DNA from: Closterium sp. Naga37s-1
Taxonomy: Eukaryota > Streptophyta > Zygnematophyceae > Desmidiales > Closteriaceae
Direction of reading: 5' to 3'
DNA length: 64,000 nucleotides
NCBI GenBank assembly: GCA_947471745.1
Contig: CANJKZ010000517.1
Location: forward strand, 496,001 to 560,000
Shown: in pieces, positions 59,701 through 64,000 of the stretch
Layout: each line of letters begins with the position of its first letter
Position numbering within the stretch: position 1 is the first letter of the stretch
Position numbers and translations under genes: made by a program
Notes under the pieces: model-generated
What the model was told of the DNA's origin: nothing
What the model saw: only the letters and a program-made list of their open reading frames with translations
The model's database searches: none

Positions 59701-62700
59701 AATGGGATATACGCTAGCAATCATCCGTGATGCACTTCGGCGCCAAAGCATACTTCCATTGTCGCTACCCTCTACTCCGATGCAAACCAAAAAGTGACCT
59801 GCGGAGTTCGGGTTGTGTGCGCGTTACTGTCCTGGCATGACTGGGGCGGAAGAAAATTGACCCAGACCTCCCTGGCTCGCCTCTGCAGATCCAGGATGCG
59901 ACTGGGGCTGCTGCCGCCGACCCATCAAATTGGGCTGGGGACTGGGCCAGTCAGTCAGGGGACCCGGCCAGCGAGGGGACCCGGCCAGGCCAGCCAAGTG
60001 ATCGGGGTGGCCCATGGACCGAGCCAGCCAAGGGACAGGGCCAGGGGACCGCAAAAAAATCCCATCCTGGCCAAATAAAACCAATGCTGGGTCGGGCGCC
60101 TTCCCCCCACATCCTGGCCCATGCTCATGCCTACTCCACACCATGGCAAGTAGCAGTACTATCCGAAAGTGCAGCCATGTGTGCGTTCTGTTGTGCTCTC
60201 TGCCCGCCCCGGCATTTCCCTAGACCTCCCAAGTCCGCTGCAGCTAATTCTCCTGTTTTTGCACCAAACAATGCTTTACACCATGCGCGTGTCATGATGG
60301 AAAGCATGTGTACGTTGAGTCGCATATGTGTACGTGCACCCCCTGCTTCCTGGCGCACTGTTACCATCTCCCTGCCTCTTCCAACTCATCCATGCAGAAA
60401 TTTGAAGAATAATATTCTTACCGGCACCATTCCCAACAGCCTCACACTTCTCACGGGACTCAAACGATTGTGAGAAGCTCTTACATGGGAGGGATATTAC
60501 TGCCATGCCACGATGCTCCAACAAGCTTGCATGTGACACCACGTCACAGCTCGTCATGGCCCTATCTCCGGTTCGGTTCTTCTTTCACCACCAAAGCCTG
60601 CTTGGATGAGTTTTGAATTTGGGCACTTGAATAGCAGAATACAACGTCCATCCATGCACTGCATCCGTTTTCTCTGACATTGGTTGTTTTTTTTTTGCCA
60701 CTTCACATCTCGCCCCTTGCCCATTGAGCTGTTCTTTGAGTAAACTTGTTGCATCCACCGCGTTTTGTAAACAACCGCCTAGTTTGCGAAGTAGGGTTTA
60801 GGACCTGAACCCATCCACGCATGATCTCAACAGAATTGTTGCCTAGTCTACCTAGTAATCTATGCCAACCCCCTCGTTCATCCTAGGGCTAGGTTAGGGG
60901 ACAATTTTTGGCAGCCGCCCTAACTAGGGAAATGTCACACACAGCAGTGTGACTATAAGGAAAGTTGAACTCGAACCGAACACAGATATCACTTTGATCG
61001 AACAGGCAAATGCTCGGGTCGAACATGCATGTGTTCGAACATGGTGAGTGAACACTCAAACACAAGAATGCAGGAATTTGTCGAGACGAATTGAGCATGT
61101 TTGACTTGAATCCATAAGGTGTTTCAGTAGGTTTTTGACTGGAACACGTTCATGTTGGGATCTTGCTATTTCCTTGTTTGAACCATAACAGAGGAGACCA
61201 TTAGATCAGATCAGTACTTCACCCATTTTCCATCCTCCATGAACAGAGACTTCAGCAACAATAATTTCGCCTTTTCAATTCCAGCTGGATTCAGAAGCCT
61301 CTTTTCCTTGCAATATCTGTAAGTTGTGTAGAATTAGCAGATGCAGAGGATAAACGATTAAGGTAAAAGGACACAATTCTAGATTGCTTCGTTTGACATG
61401 AGATTTTGTTTGTGCAGCACCTCTCATTCCGTTCGTTTTCTCAAGTGACAACGAGCGCGCAAGCTTCACTGCGGTTGTCGGACTCTGCATGCGTGAAAAC
61501 AGCTTGAGCTGACCTTTGTGTGAGGTTCATGTTGAGCCTGCAAACCCTTCGAAACTCTTCAAGGGCAAGCTGCGCTTGGGGCATTCCACACCAAGGCGAG
61601 CAGCTTCATCCAGAAGTGCAGCCATGCATGCATCCTGTTTGTCTTTGTCATCCATAGGTTCTTGCTTGTCTCATCATCCCGTTGATTCATTCGTTGAGTG
61701 CCTGCTCCCCTTCCTGCCGTGCCTACTGTTACCATCTTCCCACCTTATCCAACGCCACCAATGCAGGAACATTGGAAGCAATGCAATGTTTGGATCCATT
61801 CCGGACAGTTTCAGCTTGCTCACTGCACTCTTAGGCTTGTAAGTAGCTTCCACTGAATCCCGCATGACACTTGACTCATGCTACTGGGTTATATTGCCAT
61901 GACACTTGACTCATGCCACTGGGTTATCTTGCCATGACACTTGACTCATGCCACTGGGTTATATTGCCATGACACTTGACTCATGCCACTGGGTTATCTT
62001 GCCATGACACTTGACTCATGCCACTGGGTTATATTGCCATGACACTTGACTCATGCCACTGGGTTATCTTGCCATGACACATGACTCATGCCAGTGGGTC
62101 ATCTTTCCATGACACTTGACTCATGCCACTGGGTTATCTTGCCATGACACTTGACTCATGCCACTGGGTTATCTTGCCATGACACTTGACTCGTGGCACT
62201 GGGTTATATTGCCATGACACTTGACTCATGCCACTGGGTTATCTTGCCATGACACTTGACTCGTGGCACTGGGTTATATTGCCATGACACTTGACTCATG
62301 CCACTGGGTTATCTTGCCATGACACTTGACTCGTGCCACTGGGTTATCTTGCCATGACACTTGACTCATGCCACTGGGTTATCTTGCCATGATATGGAGC
62401 TTGCTCATGTGACACCAGTTTCCAGTTCGCCATGTTTGTCACAGTTCTCCCTGTCCTCGATAGCTCTTTCCTTCCACTGCCAAATCCTGCTCAGATGAGC
62501 GCTCTGAGCAGTTTCATCTCCCTGTCCCTGAATTTTGCTTCCGTTTCTAGAATTTTCCAGTTCTTATCATGCCGTGGCCAGCCGTAGCGATGAGTAATGG
62601 CCCAGATCTAGCCAACGCCTTGGCTTGTCAAATAGCCGAGCTGAGCCAATGACCCTGCCTTGGCAGCTCATCACATGACACACGCTGAGCTGCAAGCCGG

Positions 62701-64000
62701 CGCATCCAGCCTGCAGGCTCGTCAATGGGCCTGTCTTGGCTTGTCGACGGCTGCTTCAATTCAATCTCCTTTTTTCCTCTCCCCCCCCTCGCCCACCCCC
62801 CCTCCCCCTCCCCTCCCCCTCCCCTCCCCATTGTTTCCACAACAAAGTGTTCTTGGAGCTTATCTGACAAAATTCCCACGTGTTTCCACCCATAGTTACC
62901 CAGGTCGTTTCAGGTCATCCAACCCCTTGCGCACCCACTTGGGCGTTCCCCATGTTTACCCTCACTAGAAAACATCTAATACTCTTCAGTAAATCCACAG
63001 ATCTTCAAGGCAGAAATGCCAGATGTGCACGAATTTGCCAAATTCACACGGATCTGGCAGACATAGGAGAACTGTACCTTCTCGCAGTCAGCTGTCGCGG
63101 TTTGTCCTTTCTCTGCCAGCTTGCCTACAGCAGCAAGCCGCACGCCAACCTTCTTACTGGCGCGGCTTGGTCCGCTTGACAGACAGCCTGCTTGGCTTGA
63201 GGCATTACTCATACCTAACCTAAACCCTAAACCTCACACCTAGACCCTAACCCTTTTCATAAGTGAGTTGTATCCATCGCTTTTCTGCAGGCAATCACTG
63301 AACTTTCATCAACGAATAGATTCGACAATCTGAATAGTAATCTCGCCTACTTTCCACCTTTTTGTGAACAGATCCTTGAGCAATAATGAGTTCACCGGGT
63401 CCATTCCAGCTGGAATTGGAAACCTTGCGTCCCTAAGATACTTGTAAGTCATGTAGAATAGGCTGATGCTGAGGAGTAAGGTTTGAGGTAACTATTAGTT
63501 TGTGTATGTAAGTAACCGGCATTAAGCTACTACCTCGGAAGCATTGTTGATAAACCACTATGTGACCTAATGATGTCCTACTTCCGTTTCACCCTGCTGC
63601 ACCACCACGGAGTGCTCACCGTAGGAGCTTGGTGTTCATAACATCAACGGGTTCTTTGTGAAAAAGAAGCATGCGCACGGCCAGAACCAGGGCCGGCTTG
63701 GGCCAGGCTGGCTTGATCTTAGGAAGGGTCAGTCCTGCGCCGGCCAATTATGTGCCAGGGTGAGAATTCTCCCAACTCATGGCTTGTCTAGGAGGGTCGA
63801 ACCTTGAATGTCTTGTGAGGAGCTGGTCTGGCTTTTGGTGATCCAGCCGACTCGCGAGCCTCACTAGGCTCGCCATGATCATGATGTGCCGTTTGATACA
63901 GTCACACCTCCAATGGGACATTTATACTGGTCATTGAGCCCTTGAATAACCGAAATGCTTTGGAGCACGTGTGTACTCTGCATCGTCGCACCACCCTCTC
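56713..64000 (+). CDS. Leucine-rich-repeat receptor-like gene (gene B), 5' part, runs off the window
   Basis: Exons are 56713-56903 (signal peptide and LRR cap), then nine 72-nt LRR exons: 57190-57261, 57555-57626, 58145-58216, 58313-58384, 58670-58741, 60398-60469, 61247-61318, 61767-61838 and 63372-63443. All are phase 2 with AG acceptors and GTAAG or GTGAG donors, and each codes for one repeat (for example SNNEFTGSIPAGIGNLASL). The first four exons match gene A without visible change; from 58313 on they are unique. By analogy with A, more LRRs, a membrane span and a kinase should follow beyond the edge, but that is inference. No break was seen in the 839 coding bases. Confidence 0.85.
58742..60397. 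other. Long intron of gene B with repeat-derived blocks
   Basis: 1.66 kb with two blocks rich in GGCC, CCGACC and CAGCC words (about 59.3-59.43 kb and 59.86-60.13 kb). The second ends in TGCTCATGCCTA (60121-60132), the end word of the small hAT-like elements in gene A. No exon or coding frame is supported. Confidence 0.5.
61855..62392. repeat. 35-bp minisatellite in an intron of gene B
   Basis: About 15 copies of TTGCCATGACACTTGACTCA followed by TGCCACTGGGTTATM. Over much of the array, copies ending TATATT and TATCTT alternate, giving a 70-bp higher-order unit. It begins just after the donor of the LRR exon at 61767-61838 and appears to have grown from the intron's own start (CATGACACTTGACTCATG). 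Confidence 0.93.
62585..63217. mobile_element. Possible worn hAT-like element in an intron of gene B
   Basis: The left end TAGCGATGAGTAATG and right end CATTACTCATACCTA are inverted repeats with two mismatches and resemble the hAT ends at 27312-28196. Inside are words such as GGCTTGTC and a C-rich tract. There is no target duplication, so the call is weak. Confidence 0.4.
63444..64000. other. Intron of gene B to the window edge
   Basis: No further LRR exon is seen. Repeat-like GGCCAGGCTGGCTTG and GGCTTGTC words occur near 63.68-63.86 kb. Confidence 0.5.

Noticed and set aside
61855-62392. CRISPR-like array
   Set aside because: Direct tandem copies without unique spacers in a eukaryotic intron.
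63212-63256. Telomere-like CCTAAACCCTAAACC words
   Set aside because: Only two or three imperfect copies; too short and irregular to call an interstitial telomere repeat.

Overview
The window is nuclear DNA of a streptophyte (a land plant or a close algal relative). It has plant-type leucine-rich-repeat receptor kinase genes split into many short GT-AG exons, and Ty1/Copia elements that use the usual plant initiator-Met-tRNA primer site. Long repeat-filled introns and dense nested Copia copies indicate a large, repeat-rich genome. A zygnematophyte alga or a bryophyte would fit, but the sequence does not settle it.

Layout. 1-3989: Copia copy (+) cut by the window edge. About 4.0-10.03 kb: an old, different Copia copy (-). 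10.3-11.58 kb: fragment of the first Copia family (-). 11761-33696: receptor kinase gene A on the minus strand, reconstructed here as 32 exons (LRR N-cap, 23 one-exon LRRs, Cys-rich juxtamembrane exon, membrane span, six kinase exons). Its introns hold MITEs, a hAT-type element with perfect target duplications, tandem arrays and a Copia-type LTR remnant. About 32.1-58.3 kb: a large interrupted palindrome. Its arms carry the 5' ends of gene A and of a second receptor gene B (+, from 56713, running off the right edge). Copia element E3 (35483-42689) sits in arm 1. Copia element E4 (47442-54803) and an LTR-like insert sit in arm 2. The centre holds an inverted pair of another Copia family.

Main results. 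(1) Genes A and B are head-to-head. They share 2.7 kb that is almost identical (one mismatch seen) and covers the upstream region, signal peptide, LRR cap and LRRs 1-3. The palindrome DNA just inside this tract is clearly diverged, and beyond the outer edge the genes differ. This pattern suggests recent gene conversion between receptor 5' ends. (2) Inside the leader of E4 lies an intact 345-bp TRIM-type miniature LTR element with 138-bp LTRs, a 69-bp interior and a CTGCC target duplication. Its LTR/primer-site junction reads like a tRNA, with Pol III box A in the LTR, box B in the interior and a 5-bp stem with a 7-nt loop at the junction. (3) The LRR exons are symmetric 72-nt phase-2 units that alternate between two sequence classes, and the start of the following intron also follows the class. 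This suggests growth by a two-exon unit. One exon of gene A has lost both splice signals, but skipping it keeps the frame.

The coding sequence proposed for gene A totals 3114 nt (1037 codons plus stop) and is in frame through all exons, so A looks like a working receptor kinase. Gene B is seen only for its first ten exons. All Copia copies are treated as fossils.
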